A stretch of 64,000 nucleotides of DNA from Acanthosepion esculentum (Eukaryota; Mollusca; Cephalopoda; Sepiida; Sepiidae). A program made the position numbers and the translations under genes. Of this stretch, positions 34,672 to 48,281 are shown one piece after another. Numbering within the stretch: position 1 is the stretch's first letter; each line of letters begins with the position of its first letter. The stretch lies in assembly GCA_964036315.1 (NCBI GenBank), contig OZ038500.1, forward strand, positions 53,244,782 to 53,308,781. The letters run 5' to 3'. The notes under the pieces are model-generated. The model was not told where the DNA came from. It was given only the letters and a program-made list of their open reading frames with translations, and did no database searches.

Positions 34672-36829
34672 GTAAAATGCTTACCAGAATTTGACTTTTC
34701 TTATATTTGCAATGAGAAATACCAGGAATCAGGCCTTACGTATGTTTTCAAGTACAAAGATTTAGTATCTAGCTGTACTGAAACTAAAATCAAGATTAGG
34801 AAAATCATTGTAAATATAAACTCCAAATTCATAAGCTTTTATATAGTTTAGTATAAAAGTTCCAGATGAATGTGTCTAATTACTTCATTATATTGCAAAG
34901 CGTGTGTTAATAAGCTAGATTAGCTTCCTCTTTCCTTTAAAATGGAAAGATATAAAATAAAACCATATATCAGTTTATAACAGGCATCGCCAAACTTGCT
35001 TTAATGTATGAGCTATGTAGATTAAATTTTAGATGTTTCGGTGCTGCATGACATAAGCCAAGTTTGCGCATGATTTTTTTTATTGCTGCATATGCAGTCT
35101 GTTATAAAATATATTATGTAAATGTTCACAAATACATGTGAAAAATATTGTTTATTCAATGTAGATATTTTAAACTTAATTTGCATTAGTTTTCTGAGGA
35201 ACATGTACCAAATGCTTTCAATTTTGATTGTTTTAACTGTTTAATATAGATAACAAAGAAAAATAGTTGAATTTGTATTTTAGTAAAAAAAACAAATTAA
35301 ATAACCAAGAATAATATATATCAATAGTAAATAAATCTTGATTGTCATAAGTAAAAAAAAATCTGATAGTTTTTGCTTGCTGCATATCAAATGTCAAAGA
35401 GCCAAATATGTCTGCTGAGCTTCAATTCATGGCCATCCTTGACTTATTGAATTTTCTAACTTGATTACCCGAAGATCTAAATACATTGAAATGATCAAAT
35501 AATGTTATGGAGATTCGGAAATTGTTATTTGTCTCTATAAACAAGACATTAATTTTCCCCTTCAAATACTACAAAATATAAATTAATCTGATAATTAAAC
35601 TTAATTAATCATAAATCTTTCGCAAATGCAAGTTATTTTTTCATTCTTCAAAATGATTCACATGGGAATTTTTCATATATTGCATGAAAATGTGAAATTT
35701 TAATTCTAGAAATAATAAAGAAAAGACTTCTTAACCTGTTTAAATATATAATTACTTATCTATGTAAATCAATAGTAGTTATCTTTTATTATTTAGAGAG
35801 AAGATGGGTACTATCTCTTGAATTCTGCCCTGGTGACCGAGTTCAGTGATCTCAAAACTTTTTAATCTGAGTGTAGTATCTGATATTTTACACATTTTCA
35901 CAGGCCAAAGAATAAAAAAATCAGTTTTATAAATGAATAAGATTTCTTTAAAATTAGCCTGATATTATTCAGAACAAAAGAAATGTAACTATTCCAAAGA
36001 AATAATGGCTTCCTAAGATTAAGAAATGAGATCTAATGAGTAAAAATGTCTCACATTAGCAAATGTTCTGACAAAATAATCATTAACTGCAGATGAGAAA
36101 ATGGTCGATTCATTTTATTTTCAAGTTTCTGTAGCAGATGTATTGAGGTCTATGTGATTAATAGTCATCATTGTATTAAGTGCATTGACAAGGAAGAAAA
36201 AAACTTTTGAGTAAAATAAAAATATATATAACCTTGAAAAGGCACATAGGCATTTTTCATTTTTTCCCTTTAGGATCCTTACTACCAACGCTTCATCAGA
36301 TGGGGAAATTGTTGGTAAAAATAAAACAAGACTCGGGATGATTTTTACAAAAAAGCAAAATTAGTAAATGCAGAGGAGAAACTTTGGAATGCAATTAAAA
36401 ACAATTTATTTGTAAAACAATTCATGAATAAAAAGAATTAAATGCTTCAAGTGAGTATTAAAAAAGAAAAAATATTACTCACATTCCTTCAGCTAAACAT
36501 ATTTATGAGCGAATAAAATGCTTTTTTTGTTTACATGCACCCAGTTGATGTATCGGTATAAACTGTTTCAAGAATCTTTAAATAGTGAGCGGACTGGGCT
36601 CTGTGAAGAATAGTGAAAGAATCATCTTCATACTTATCAGTACAGTCAGGGTTGTTTAATAAGTGCTGTCCTTGAAAAGTGAGATTACCTGATCTTATAG
36701 CGGCAGAAACCAACAAATAATATATATATATGTGTGTGTGTTGTTATACATGTTTAATGTAGTTTGAATGTAGAAATCCGACGTAGTAAGTAATTTGTTC
36801 AATGAAACAGCACCAATATCTAGTAGCGG

Positions 36830-37015
36830 CTGTTCAGTAATTCTTACGGTCTTCCATATCAGAGGTTGGCAGTGAATATTCGGAGAGAGTAGGAAAGCGT
36901 AGTTCTTCAGGTCTTTCATTCGACAGGTTAGCAGTAGATATTCCGAGAAAACAAAATGGCCGCCTTTATACACATCAGATTGAATATTCCACATTTTCTG
37001 ATTGGTTAAGCTTCT
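36830..37015 (-). promoter_or_regulatory. Promoter-like block with CCAAT and TATA on minus strand
   Basis: Reversed, it reads aaccaatcagaaaatgtgga then gtgtataaaggcggcca, i.e. CCAAT followed by a TATAAA about 40 bases on, in sequence less AT-rich than its surroundings. It could be part of an LTR or other repeat promoter. No gene follows on that strand. Confidence 0.3.
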
Positions 37016-37124
37016 CTTGGTAAACTATAAAATGAGTCAGCTCATTTTGGTTGACTCACTACACTAGTACATAGGTACACAAAAAACTGTAACATGTGTT
37101 TATGTATGTATATATATATATATA

Positions 37125-37285
37125 TAGTCATCCACAGGCTGTATCACAGCTCATCAGTGTGGCTAGACGTCTAATTGCCTCTAGCTAGGATTGAAAGCCG
37201 GCTTAATTGGCATCAGTCGGGGAATCTACCCCTAAGCCCTTGGTGGTGCACAGCAGGGATGAAGGTGGATTTAAGTGTATTTATT
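37125..37285. repeat. Interspersed repeat with cacagctcatcag block
   Basis: Gtcatccacaggctgtatca, cagctcatcagtgtggctag, acgtctaattgcctctagct. A short second piece (gtcatccacagacagactg, tttcacagctcat) lies at 37428-37460. I recall such a sequence as a dispersed repeat in octopus, unchecked. Confidence 0.45.
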
Positions 37286-37556
37286 TTTAAACATGCCAGT
37301 GACTGAGAGAACTCAATTTGTTTTATCAAAGGGTATTGTATTAGTATCAGTAATAGTCACTGTTTACAAACTCACACTTCTTCCCTAGAGAGCTCAACCA
37401 AAATAACTTTTCAGGAGCATATATATTGTCATCCACAGACAGACTGTTTCACAGCTCATATATATATATAATATAAGTATAGGATTGGTGTATACGGAAT
37501 AAATTCCAATAACCAACAATTACTATTCTTAAAAGAGTGCGCAATACAGAGTAGAG

Positions 37557-37860
37557 CAGATATAATTATTTATTTAAAAATTATAACATAAAAATGTTAT
37601 CACTGCAAAAATAGCCATTTTGTTTCAACACTTCTGGTGTCTTATCAAGTGATGTTGAATATAGAACAAAGGGTTTTAAAAGGTTCAAATTAATTATTCT
37701 CATATACTTGTATTTTGATTGGTCATTCCAGCTTATGTAACAGCGTTTCCCCTTGCGAGGGGTAGTTAATTAATTTGAACCTGTTGAAACAAAATGGCTA
37801 TTTTTGTAGTGATTTTATAACATATTTATGTTTTATAATTTTCAAATAAATAATTATATA
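37557..37860. repeat. Inverted repeat (foldback)
   Basis: Left arm about 37557-37700 (ataattatttatttaaaaat, gcaaaaatagccattttgtt, tcaaca, ggttcaaattaatta); right arm about 37762-37860 carries the reverse complements in mirrored order. The spacer has a CCAAT-type tgattggtca. Confidence 0.6.
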
Positions 37861-39182
37861 TATATATATATATAATATGTGTATGTGTATGTGTGTGTGA
37901 TACCTCAGTAAGTCCATAGCCTAATGATGAAAAAAATGCATTTATTTTATGCAAGAATTTTGATCTGAAATTTTCATTATATAATGTTCAATTTATGTCG
38001 GCTATTTCTAAACTTTTCAATAAAGGGATCTGTCTTAGATTTTACACATTTTCAAAGGCAAAATAACATCAATTTAATAAGTGATTGAACATTATTTGAA
38101 TGATTAAGCTTTATTTAAATCTCTTTGTAATCTGCCTGACATGATTCAAAATAAAGAGAAATGTGGTAATTACAAAGAAACAATGCTTTACTGACACTCA
38201 GAAATTATTTATAATGAGGAAAAATCTTTTAGCAAACACAGACAAAATAATGAATTACATAATAGATGAAAAATGCAGGTGATACATTCAATATATCAAA
38301 TTACAGTGAGCCAATTAAAATTTGTTTTTTTTATTAAGTTTGGGGTATTTTTTTTTTCATCATGATATGCTATTTTTTTTTAGTGAGTCAGTGGAGGTAC
38401 CTACTTAAAACATAATGGCAGTTGTAAATTTAATTCCTGTGTTTGGTAGTGTTGTAATATGACATACTCTGATCTGTGAAAGAAATGGACAAGTAACACA
38501 AACGTAAATAAAACTGGTTTAGTCAATATGAAATATTTCCTAAAAGAGATGCAAGAAGTTTGAACTGATATTTCTACTATATAATGTTCAATCTGTCAGC
38601 AGTTTCTAAACTTTTCAGTAGAGGGCTATATCTTAGATTTTACACATTTTCAAAGGTAAAATAACATCAATTTAATAAATGGTTGGATATAATGATTAAC
38701 TTTCAATTTTTTTTTGTTGTTTTTAATCAGCCTGATATGATTCAGAACAAAAAAAAGAAATGTGACAATTACAAAGAAACTATCATCCTAAAATTAAGAA
38801 ACTCCATATGAGGAGTAAAAGAAACGTTTGACATTAGCAAATGTTCTGACAGAATAATCTGTTAACTGCTGATGAGGAAAAAACATTCATTTCAATATTT
38901 TCAATGTTAAGACCTGCTGCATGCCTGAAATAGTTGTATATTACCCACTGGCACCAAAGAGATACCAAAATAAACTTTGTACTAAGTGTCACCTCAGAAT
39001 ATGACCTCAAAGCCACCAAGTGCAGAATCAGGCCTTAAAGGATGTTGGTAGATGGACAGCTTCTCTTTGACATATCCCAGTTGCGGGCACCAGTGTAAAT
39101 TGCACTTTAGAACCATCATTATGATATGATGTTTGAAAACTGGACTAAAAGTTTTTCATATTTAGCAAGTGGCATTGTAAAT

Positions 39183-39481
39183 AGAGTTAACATGGGGTTA
39201 CCGTAGAGTTAACATGGGGTTACCGTAGAGTTAACATGGGGTTACCGTAGAGTTAACATGGGGTTACCGTAGAGTTAACATGGGGTTACCGTAGAGTTAA
39301 CATGGGGTTACCGTAGAGTTAACATGGGGTTACCGTAGAGTTAACATGGGGTTACCGTAGAGTTAACATGGGGTTACCGTAGAGTTAACATGGGGTTACC
39401 GTAGAGTTAACATGGGGTTACCGTAGAGTTAACATGGGGTTACCGTAGAGTTAACATGGGGTTACCGTAGAGTTAACATGG
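39183..39481. repeat. 22-bp minisatellite, 13.6 copies
   Basis: The unit is agagttaacatggggttacc plus gt. About 13.6 head-to-tail copies show no visible variation; only the last partial unit differs, at its edge. Each unit contains two palindromes, gttaac and ggttacc. It is not a telomere-type TTAGGG repeat. Confidence 0.97.
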
Positions 39482-40158
39482 AACCTATTTTACCATCTTT
39501 GAAACTTACAAATTCATTTCTTCATAATTACATTTTTTATTCAATTTTTAAAAATAGAACATTTTTTTTGTTTTGTTTAATCTTACAAAACCGAGAAAGA
39601 ACATTAAAAACAATATATAACAAGAAACTTAAGAAGTAAATGACATATCTATAATATTCTATATGGAATATTTGAAAACCCAACAATACTAATGCTGTAA
39701 TAATGCTTCATAAGCCTAAAGAAGTGGTATGAAAAAGTGCTGGAAGCAAAACTGCACATAATGGAAAAACCGACATAAAATTTAGTAGGCTTAGTTGATC
39801 TGCTTGATGCAAAGGTCATTACTTTCTCATTAATGTCAATGTTCAAGCCTAAGAAAAATCAAAGATTTTGAATTCAGATTTTCAAGGCAGCCCCTTTCTT
39901 GAAAGTTATGCATACCACAATCTTTCTGCCCAGCATCTCACCTCATTTCTCCATATGTCAGATTTGACTAAACCTTTAATAAATGAACATTTAACGAGCA
40001 GAGAGGGTGCCTACATTGAAAATTGGTATTTAAAATCCAAACTTGTCACATGACTGCTAGTGGTAAATATGCAACTTAACCAACAAGCAAACACATTTTT
40101 ATATATAATCAACTATGATTAAAGCCTTAATCTAGTAGGTTAGTTAACATATTCCTCT

Positions 40159-40176
40159 CTCCCCCCCCCCCCCCCA
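40159..40176. repeat. Poly-C tract
   Basis: About 16-17 C in a row after tctct. Length is prone to sequencing error. Confidence 0.8.
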
Positions 40177-41550
40177 CAATGCTGTGTTCAAACCCAGCAA
40201 AAAGCCATTACTTAAAATACTCATTTTCAAAATGGACGTCTTTTCCATTTTGAAGATTGGTGCAATACAATCTTCCTATCCATACTCCTATTTTACCTGG
40301 TCATAATTAAAGAATTTAGTACATAAATACTGAAGTATATCAATAAGCCTAACGATAAAAAACTTTACACAGCAAATTTATTTTTCAGCATAGTCTTGTT
40401 CCTTGTCAATGCACTTAATTCAATGGTGAATATTAGGTTGTATATTATACAATGAAAATTTAAAATGAGAATTCTGTTAATAACTAGGAGTTAAGCTACA
40501 AACTTATTGATGTGCCTTTGTACATGTCTACATCAAATACCATTAAACTTCTTAAAACATTAAAATATTTTAAAGAGTTTTTAGAATGAATCTTATTTGA
40601 ATATATTACAGGATATTTTTTGGTCCAAGGGTATAACTTTTTATTTTATATCCCAGTAAATAAAAATGAATTAAGCTTAACTCGATTTCGCTCTTTTAGC
40701 ACAAGATATAGAAATAATGATCAATTTACTGAAATTAAATAATTTAAGATTAGGTAAACAGAAAGGTACAGATGATACAATACTTGTAGCTGGCATTGCA
40801 AATCTAATGCCTTTTTGTCAGCTTGAGAAGGGTTTGCTGGACTTTTGAGACCAAATATATATTCTAATTAATAGAAACTGTTAAACCATGTTCATTATGT
40901 GAAACACATTTGTCCTCATAAGGAACCAAGATAGAAGAATATTCATATAAAATGAGGAAGTGATAAGAATGGTGTCTGCAAAATTTTAATTTATTTCAAA
41001 CTATCCAAGAAGAACATTTTTGGAGATTTTTTTTTTTTTTTTTTTTAATTTTTACAATACTTTTAATATTAAATTTTGTTTCAATTTCATTGGTTAAAAA
41101 ATTGTCATTTGATGCTGACCATTTCAAAAATAATTCTTACCCAACTAACCTGTTCATTTTTAATAATTGAAAAAAAAATCTATTTATTGCTTTAAACACA
41201 GACTTATTTTAAGCTTTATTTCAATTTCATTGAATGGTGTGATCAGCTTATATTCTACCCGACTGTGACGCTGTTTCAGAAAATATTTTGAATATTAGCA
41301 AAAGTGACATTTAATGCATGATGCTTGAAGAAATAATAGAAAATACTAAATTTTTAATAAACCAAACTTTTATCTTTGATATTTTCATCAGCCATCTTGA
41401 TAACAAACTTTCAATGTCAGACAGTAACACTCATCTCTCCCTGTTGAGGCACAAGTATTTATTTTTTCTACCAGAAATATGTTGTCTCCCCTGGATCATT
41501 GTAATTCTATTGGTTCAACCATCCACACAATCTGTGATTCATATATTCTA

Positions 41551-42028
41551 GAGTTGCTCTGAAAGTAACGCCTTATACTTTATTTTGCTCCAGAATATTG
41601 AAAGTGGATGTTTGTGGTTTGGCATTAGAGATTTAATATTCCCGCCAAGATTTTTCTTTTTTAAGCCTGGCAAAATGTCGTCTGACATGTGTATACAAAT
41701 CAGGTGTATCATTGAATACCACCATGCACCCATTGACATTGATACTTGTTTGTAGAAACCATACAGTTGATGTGAGCACAGTTAAATGGTGGTAACAAAT
41801 TTTAGCAGTGGCTACAGTAATGTATATAAAAATTTGGATCATCTTCACTTAGATTTTTTATGAGTGTAGCTCTTGTTCACCACTAATCTAAAATGCTGAA
41901 TAAGTGTTGATGACTGTGGCAAAAAGTTTTGTAGTTGAAAACTTGCTCTGTCCAATGTATTATTGTACCCCCTGCATTTATTGTAGCTTCCATGGGAATA
42001 AATAGGAGGCATTACTTTCAGAGTATGT
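41551..42028. mobile_element. Mariner-like DNA-transposon remnant
   Basis: The left end gttgctctgaaagtaacgcc and the right end, reversed, catactctgaaagtaatgcc form terminal inverted repeats. I recall ctctgaaagtaatgcc-type ends from mariner-like elements. The 480-bp interior has no convincing transposase; short minus-strand frames are not supported. Confidence 0.65.
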
Positions 42029-42454
42029 GTCTTGGTACATAACACACAGTGGATTTTCGTTAAACTGGGGGGGGGGGGTATACAAAAACACTTTTTAAAT
42101 TAATTCTTTTTAGGCAAGTTTGTTTAAAAAGATATGACCATTTATAAGAACCAAAATTTATTTTTATCCTGATGTGTATACACACACTATATATATATAT
42201 ATATATCTATATATATATATATAATTAGTAAATTAGCCAATTCTGTTACCTTGGTTTCAAATTTTCGGTATTTTCAGGCGATTTCAGTCAGTTGATTTCC
42301 TAACCTAATGCTTTATTTTTTTAAAATAAAAATAATTTATGAACGATATATATATATGTGTGTGTGTATGTCACCAGGTATATAATAAAATAAAAAATTT
42401 TTAATTTTACAACATAAAGTAAAAAAAACAAAAAATCTAAGATTAAGCTAAACT

Positions 42455-42570
42455 TAATTATAGCAATTCATCAGCTTGTTCATTTTCCCTTTTCAGCTCA
42501 TCAAGCTCCTGGTACTCACAGCCTGATAAGTTGAAAGGGGAAATAGCTGACAAGCTGCTATAATTAATGT
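42455..42570. repeat. Imperfect inverted repeat
   Basis: Arms aattatagcaattcatcagc...ttcccttttcagctcatca and the mirrored tgataagttgaaaggggaa...gctgacaagctgctataatt surround a spacer with ctcctggtactcacag. Likely a small foldback element. Confidence 0.45.
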
Positions 42571-42593
42571 TAACTCAATCTTTATTTATTTAT

Positions 42594-42597
<4 letters not shown>

Positions 42598-42639
<42 letters not shown>
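42598..42639. repeat. (TA)n microsatellite
   Basis: Uninterrupted TA run. Confidence 0.95.
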
Positions 42640-42643
<4 letters not shown>

Positions 42644-43147
42644 CATATGTACTGACTTGTATTCTTGCAATTTTGGTATGATCAAAATATAGAAAAGTCA
42701 ATTTAATGTAAGTATTTTCCACCATTTTGTTTGTTTTTATTGCTTTTCTTTGTTTGTGTGTCAGTGGGCATTTTTTAAATTAATTAAAATGATCTTAATG
42801 TGTTTTCCTTATTAAAGAATTCTGTATTAACTGGTTTATAACTATTTTAAAAAGTATAACTTTTACCTTTTTTTTTAATCAGCATTTTAAAAGAAAACTA
42901 CCATAGCATTATATTATAGTATATTTTCAATTTGCTTTAATTCTGCAATTCATATATACTTCGAGTCTTTCAGACAAAATTCTTAGAAGTAGGCAATAGT
43001 GTTCTTAGCCTGAAATTTGTGCTTGATAGGAATGGTAATTCTTGGTTTCAGGCATGAGTATTTACATGTTACAAAAAATGTTAATGTCTTATATTAAGCT
43101 ATAATGAACACTACAGGAAAATTGAAAATGTGTGAACTGCAAATTGA

Positions 43148-43478
43148 TGATCGCTTTTCACAACAAATCCCATAACCTATTACAGTCATAGGGGCACCAC
43201 ATGTACTGCAGTGGTGTACCTTGGGCAAGATGGCCTGACATTGCCAAACTCTCTCCAGGTTGGTTTTCTTTCTCCTAGACTGGTTGCCAACCAAGGCTAT
43301 AGAACCCAGTCTTTCTTGGTATTTAGCCATAGCTGGGGAAAAGAGAGAAGAGATAGATTCCTGCCTTTCCCAAGGCTCATTACACTTAAGTGAATGTAAT
43401 GAACTCATCTGGAATTGGAACTCAGTTCTTTGATTTCCCATTATGAGTTGCTATTCATTGCACCACTGCACTTCCACA
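43148..43478 (-). mobile_element. tRNA-derived SINE, full copy
   Basis: Reversed: agtgcagtggtgcaatgaat (A box), gaactgagttccaattccag (B box), cattacattcacttaagtg, ccttgggaaaggcaggaatc, gactgggttctatagcc, ggcaaccagtctaggag. Same family as the copies at 23.8 and 29.3 kb. Open frames on both strands here are shadows. Confidence 0.75.
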
Positions 43479-43892
43479 ATTGGCTTTTAGTTTATACTAA
43501 ATACAAAGGAATAATGTCACTTACTGAGTATATATTTTGAAAGGCCATCATTACTGAATTATAATCTCAAATGCTCTGAAGGATCCAATTATCCTACGTG
43601 ATAAGCATTTTTGTTTTATTTACCTAAAATTATTTAAAGCTCAAAAACAATTTTTAATAAAATATGTAATGTTTGCATAAAATTAGTCTGCCATATTTAA
43701 AAAGAACATAGTTTAAATCGTCTGATTAAGGCAACTTTCCAATATTGATGCGATATTATTTATTGTGTGATATTATTTATTTTTTATATTATTTATTATG
43801 TTGGACGTTATTATTTTATTGTGAGAGATATTACAAAGAATATACTTTAGTTCTGGATTGTGTTACTCTGACATGGTTATTTCTGGTTCTTC

Positions 43893-43955
43893 AAGTATTT
43901 CATATAGTTACAAATACTTTAATACATCAAGTGTTTGTAACTATATGAAATACTT
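43893..43955. repeat. Perfect 22-bp-arm hairpin
   Basis: Arms 43893-43914 and 43934-43955 are exact reverse complements (aagtatttcatatagttaca + aa), with a 19-base loop. The RNA would form a 22-bp perfect stem. Confidence 0.9.
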
Positions 43956-46226
43956 TAAATATATCTTTCCTCACAGAATTAAGTTATTTTTAAACAGTAA
44001 CATTTCTCAACTACTCTATCATAGACAAATGTCTTAAAATCAAAATATTATATCAGGAAGTACATACTAGTCAAAAAGAAGAACTAGTAATACTAATTGA
44101 AATTAATTATAAGAATTAAAATTATTAATGAAATAATTATTAATTTGATGATTTTAATATTAAATAATACAGCACTTTCAAAATCTTCAAAATATAAAAT
44201 AATATAAAAAATATTTGTTCTAGCAAGATTATGGTGTTTGCAAATGTGACCATTTTGTTATATAATACAGAATTTTTAAAAGAAATTTATCGATTTATTC
44301 AAGATATAAATCTTTTTTATATACTGAGAATTTGTCTTGCTTTCATTTAAACATAATTTAGTAGATGATTATTACTTATATAAGTATAATTTTTTAAATT
44401 CTTCCTAAAGTTAAGTCTATTAGCACAGGGAAAAAAGTGTCAAATTTTGAATGCATTTGTGTGTGTGTGTGTGTGTGTGGTTGGTCATGGTCATCGATGT
44501 ATGTAAACTGGTCTGGCTTCATGTTTTGTTTTGTTTGTTTTTAGTCAAGTGTTAGTCACCTTCCCACCCTTTGTAAACCACATTTCCATTGTATTCCCTG
44601 TCCTTGATGCACTTTATAGTAAATGCCCACTGTTCTCAGAGACTCACCAATGTTAACAGATATAGATGAATGAGAAAATGATTTTATGCAATGATTTTTT
44701 TTTTTTTTTTTTTTTTTTTTGGTTTCTATTTAAATGTTTCAGTTTTTAAATGTTTTTCTTTCTTTTTTAGTCTTAATTTTTTTTCTTTTCTAAAAATGTT
44801 TTTTTTTTTAAATTGTTTTTAAATGATTTTTCCTTTTTAAAGATCTTTTCCTTTTTTTGAATTTTTTTAATTTTGAAAAAAAATTTGTAATGTTTTTATT
44901 GTATGTGTTTTCTTTTAAAAATTATTTTATTTCTTTTTTTTTTATCTTGTAAGGGACGATGGATATACATGATTGTCTGTGCATGTGTAGACTGCTATAG
45001 GTTATACATAAGCCGATCGAAGCAGTCTAGTGACTTGATATGTGTAAACAAGTAATACCTGATTTATACCTAACAATATTTTTCCTATTATCTTTTTGAA
45101 TTTAAGCTAGAATCTGCACCTTGTATGGTTCTAATAACTAGTCCGAATAAGACATTATATATTGTTTTTCTATTTTACATTCTATTCATTCTCAATCTGT
45201 TCTAACCTGTTCCTTCCTTTCTTTCTGTCCCATCTTGAATTTATTTTTCCTGGTCTCTTCATATGTCTTTAAAATGTCATGTGCAGAACATTTTTACTAT
45301 CCTAGATTTAATCTTAAGACAATTCTGTTTACTTTCTTGTGTGACTATTGGTTTAATTATTTTTGCGTTTTTTTTTTTTTACTCATCCTTTTTATTATAT
45401 AAGTTAGTTTATTCCATTTGTCATATCACTTCCTCTTTTTTGCTTTTCTTGACCAAGGAGACACAGTCACTGATCTAGAAGGGAATTAAGTGAGTCTCCC
45501 TTCTCAGGGCATTAAACATCACATACTAATCTGTTACTTTTTTTTTTTTTAACCAAGATGACTCTTTCCATAACACTTCTTAATTCAGAGTTACCAATAT
45601 AAAAAAAAAAATTACTAGACAATTTTAAAATCCCCCAAATGTTTTGGGCACTATGTAAATAGACTGGTCCACTCCATTTAAAAAAAAAAAAAAATGAATT
45701 TTTTTTCTTTTTTTTTTTTTCTTTTTTTTTTAATAATTTTTGTAAAATAGCATTCTATTGACCTTCCTTAGGTTGTGGCACTTATCACAATCAAACAATA
45801 TTGGTTTGTTATTGTTTATAGCATCAATACAGTGTCAGATCATTCTCTGATTTTGAAGGGTTAATTAGCCTTTGATAATGTGCTAATATTGATATCTCCA
45901 TATTCTTTTTAATTTTCAAAATTTCTTAACTTTTTAATTTTTTTATAAATACTTTTCTTCTTTTTTTTTTTTTTTAATCTTTTATGGGATTTCCCAGAAG
46001 CACATGTACAGACATTTGAGGTGCATAATTATTTACCCTAAATGAAAAATATATGGATACATAATTTTATTAATTTATGTAAATATTTGCTCTTTATTTA
46101 AAAATTAATACGTTTGCTTTTTATTTTAAAAAAAAATAATTTTGTAAACCCTGACTCCCCTCCTCCTGCACTTAAAAAGGATTTCATATACAAAATTACA
46201 AAGGCCAATAACTGTAAAATTCAACA

Positions 46227-46330
46227 CTATAAACGTGATCACCCTTCTAAATCGATAACAAATCAATATTTTTTATTCTAAGTGTTGCGATCTTAGGAAG
46301 GTCTGTAGAATGCTAATCTACAAGAATCCC
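46227..46330 (+). repeat. Dispersed repeat shared with 16.7 kb
   Basis: Second copy of the block described at 16730-16850, followed by a poly-C run. Confidence 0.5.
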
Positions 46331-46876
46331 CCCCCCCTTTTTAAACAAGTGGACCATTCTACTTAAATAGTCCCCTCATGCAAATGTATAAAAATACAAA
46401 CCTGATTTCAGTTATAAAAATGACACGAGTTTCACTAAGGGAAGTAACTCTATTGAATTAAATGGCTGCCTGACACCATCACTTAACATTTAGTCAGATT
46501 TGATTTAGTTATCATTTCATTAAAGCAAATGGTTGTGTTAAAAAGCTGTTGGCTTATGTTGCCTGAATTTATTAGCTGAAGAAGATTTAATTGTATGATT
46601 AGATTTCATTCCATCATCTTTTTGGCCTCTGGCTAAATTTTTAAAGGTAGGTTCCAAGGATGTGGGACACTAGTTCATTAGAGGCTCTTTTTTTTTCTTT
46701 GCTGCTTGTTTAAAAATGGTCATAGAATATAATCTATTAAGTAGTTAAAGTAAAAGAAAAAACTACTTAAAAATTAATGCTATTGGCTTATCAAGAAAAT
46801 AAGTGAATTCTACTTAAGATATTGATTGTTAGTTTTATAGGGCTTGTATAATATAAGAATTTATTATTAAAATGTT

Positions 46877-46884
<8 letters not shown>

Positions 46885-46948
<64 letters not shown>
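46885..46948. repeat. (TA)n microsatellite
   Basis: Uninterrupted TA run of about 31 units. Confidence 0.95.
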
Positions 46949-46950
<2 letters not shown>

Positions 46951-47923
46951 TTAGGTTTACATGATTTTAATTTCTAATTCAGAATTTTTTCTCATTAATG
47001 TACATATTTTTGAAATTTTTATAAAAAATACAGCCTTGAAATTTTTTCAAAAAAAACTTTCTTAGCTATACCAATCTCTGAAATATAGATATAAATAGAA
47101 TTTATGAAATTGGTTGGTATTAAAGAGATGCATTGTAACACCATAAGCTGTACAAATTCCTTAGATGAAGTGGTGTTGTTAATTTGTCATTAGTTTGTCT
47201 GACAGGCGTCCAAGGTATAAGATTTAAGTTCAGATTTTTTCAGAAATTTTTTTTATTACCTATTTATGCTGAAGTCATTGAATGCAAAATGACTCAAATA
47301 TTGCAACTTTAAAAACAAACTTCCCCAAATAAGTGATATAATTTTTCAACATAGATTCATCTTTCACTTATTTTGTGTGTGGAAACAAACTTGGTTTTTC
47401 TTTAAGATCTGCACATTTTCTTTTTACCTAAGTTCATTTTATTTGCAACTTTTTCTTTTTTTTTTCTTTTTTCCAATATTTTTTTCCTCTCCCCTCTCAT
47501 CTGTTTCTTCATCTTTCATTGCATCTTCCATGAGTGCTGGATAACATGTATTGACAAAAAAGGCAATACTATGTTGCTCCATTTGTCAATATTTCTTATT
47601 ACATTTTAGTCTCATCTGCTTAATGCATTCAGCAAGGCATTTATTTGTTTTTTTTAAAAAATCACACATGATTCTGCCGCCAATTATGCTGCTTGTTGCT
47701 GCTAGAATTGAATGTTATAAATGATCTGGGTTACTTTCCTTTTAGTTGTTTTAATTGTTTGTTTTTTGGGTTTTTTATGGAACAAAAACAATTGGCCTAT
47801 TTGCAATTCGAAATTTACCAAAAAGAAAATAAATTTTTAAAGTCTTTACAGCAAAAACAATTTACAAAACATAAATCCAACTGATTTTCACATTTCTATA
47901 AATTATGATCCTAAAAGTCATGA

Positions 47924-48281
47924 GGCTTATAGCCATATCACATTGAAACACCAGTTCTTGTATGATCACCAAAGTTAAACAACATCAAACCTAGTCAATA
48001 CCTAGATGGGTGACCACTTGAGAATACCAGGTGCCATAACCTTGGATGTGTGGGTAGTGTAATGGATAACGGCTCGAAATTGAAGATCAAAGAGCAGTTC
48101 CAATTCCAATTGGGTTCGTTATATTCACTTACATGAAAATACCCTCGGGAAAGGTATGAATCTGCCTCCTCCACCTCCAGCTATGTGTTAATTAGTAAAT
48201 CTTGCATCAGTAAATCATTATCTCCAAAAATTCTTACAATCTACTTTCTGGCTTTAAATAACCTGCAAAAGGTTGATAATC

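Larger units (their letters stand above)
35800..38900. repeat. Three local copies of a ~300-bp repeat
   Basis: Copies at about 35830-36110, 37985-38290 and 38585-38890, all on the same strand. Shared blocks: cttagattttacacattttc, caaaggyaaaataacatcaa, gcctgatatgattcagaac, aaagaaatgtgac-aattac, attagcaaatgttctgaca and aactgcwgatgag. Copies 2 and 3 are the most alike. Confidence 0.6.

Noticed and set aside
39183..39481. Interstitial telomere repeat or CRISPR array
   Set aside because: The unit is not TTAGGG-like, and there are no spacers; it is a plain 22-bp tandem repeat in an animal genome.
41551..42045. Active mariner transposase
   Set aside because: Only the terminal repeats are recognisable; the 480-bp interior is too short and has no DDE region.
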